Below, one piece after another: positions 63,937 through 64,000 of a stretch of 64,000 bases of DNA. Origin of the DNA: Adhaeretor mobilis. GTDB taxonomy: Bacteria; Planctomycetota; Planctomycetia; Pirellulales; Lacipirellulaceae. Position numbers and translations under genes: made by a program. The notes under the pieces were generated by a model. The model worked only from the letters and a program-made list of their open reading frames with translations. It was not told where the DNA came from and did not search any database. The DNA lies in assembly GCF_007741515.1 (NCBI RefSeq), contig NZ_CP036263.1, positions 5,071,178-5,135,177 of the forward strand, in the 5' to 3' direction. Position 1 is the first letter of the stretch; each line of letters begins with the position of its first letter.

Positions 63937-64000
63937 AGATATAGCGACAGATCAGGCGGGACGACCCCGCGACTGCGAGATCGTCCCAACACCGACAGTA

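Overview
The window looks like a chromosomal segment of a marine or aquatic planctomycete, most likely of the Pirellulales type. The evidence is the mix of gene families. It holds five sulfatases, proteins ending in a type I dockerin-like repeat plus a PEP-CTERM sorting tail, a DUF1559 prepilin-like protein paired with a small lipoprotein, an ECF sigma factor with a FecR-like partner, membrane-anchored sugar-binding proteins without ABC transporter genes, and a fragment of a planctomycete cell-surface protein. This assignment is an inference from gene content. I saw no tRNA, rRNA or CRISPR array.

Layout. Positions 1-3.9 kb hold the end of a surface-protein gene, a decayed C-terminal piece of a polymorphic toxin with a small possible immunity gene, and a dead IS66 element. 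Positions 3.9-13.7 kb hold a secreted FAD enzyme, then a reductive pyrimidine degradation cluster: preA, aminotransferase, NCS2 permease and beta-ureidopropionase on the minus strand, with a divergent CoA-acylating semialdehyde dehydrogenase. This cluster is peppered with inverted repeats, and one pair frames a frameshifted GxxExxY gene. Positions 13.8-17.2 kb are a decayed zone with a DUF6717-like protein, a secreted lectin-like protein, a broken sugar-binding protein and an IS630 remnant.

Positions 17.3-20.5 kb encode L-fucose catabolism (class II aldolase, fucI, fucU). Positions 20.8-23.8 kb hold a sulfatase and an alginate-lyase-like enzyme on the plus strand. From 39.2 kb down to 23.9 kb runs a co-directional minus-strand series: ECF sigma, FecR-like protein, DUF1559 protein, lipoprotein, FAD oxidoreductase-SGNH fusion, esterase-GH29 fusion, three sulfatases and a GH29 fucosidase. 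Together with the fuc genes this reads as a locus for a sulfated, acetylated, fucose-containing glycan of the fucoidan type.

Positions 40.8-48.8 kb are a tight plus-strand operon of a GH30 enzyme, a FucP-type symporter, a ROK kinase and a GH92 alpha-mannosidase. Positions 48.8-54.4 kb are a gene graveyard: relics of a beta-helix protein, several dockerin/PEP-CTERM tails and a DUF1559 tail, around an intact alginate-lyase paralogue, one intact sugar-binding protein and one lipoprotein. Positions 55.0-63.9 kb hold five secreted minus-strand genes: a beta-propeller glycosidase-like protein, a sialate O-acetylesterase-like protein, two parallel beta-helix proteins and a sulfatase.

The enzymes divide the work plausibly: sulfatases and esterases strip decorations, lyases and beta-helix proteins cut the backbone, fucosidases, mannosidase and GH30 release sugars, FucP imports them, and FucU, FucI, aldolase and ROK kinase feed them into central metabolism. 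Many pseudogenes point to ongoing turnover of the secreted repertoire.
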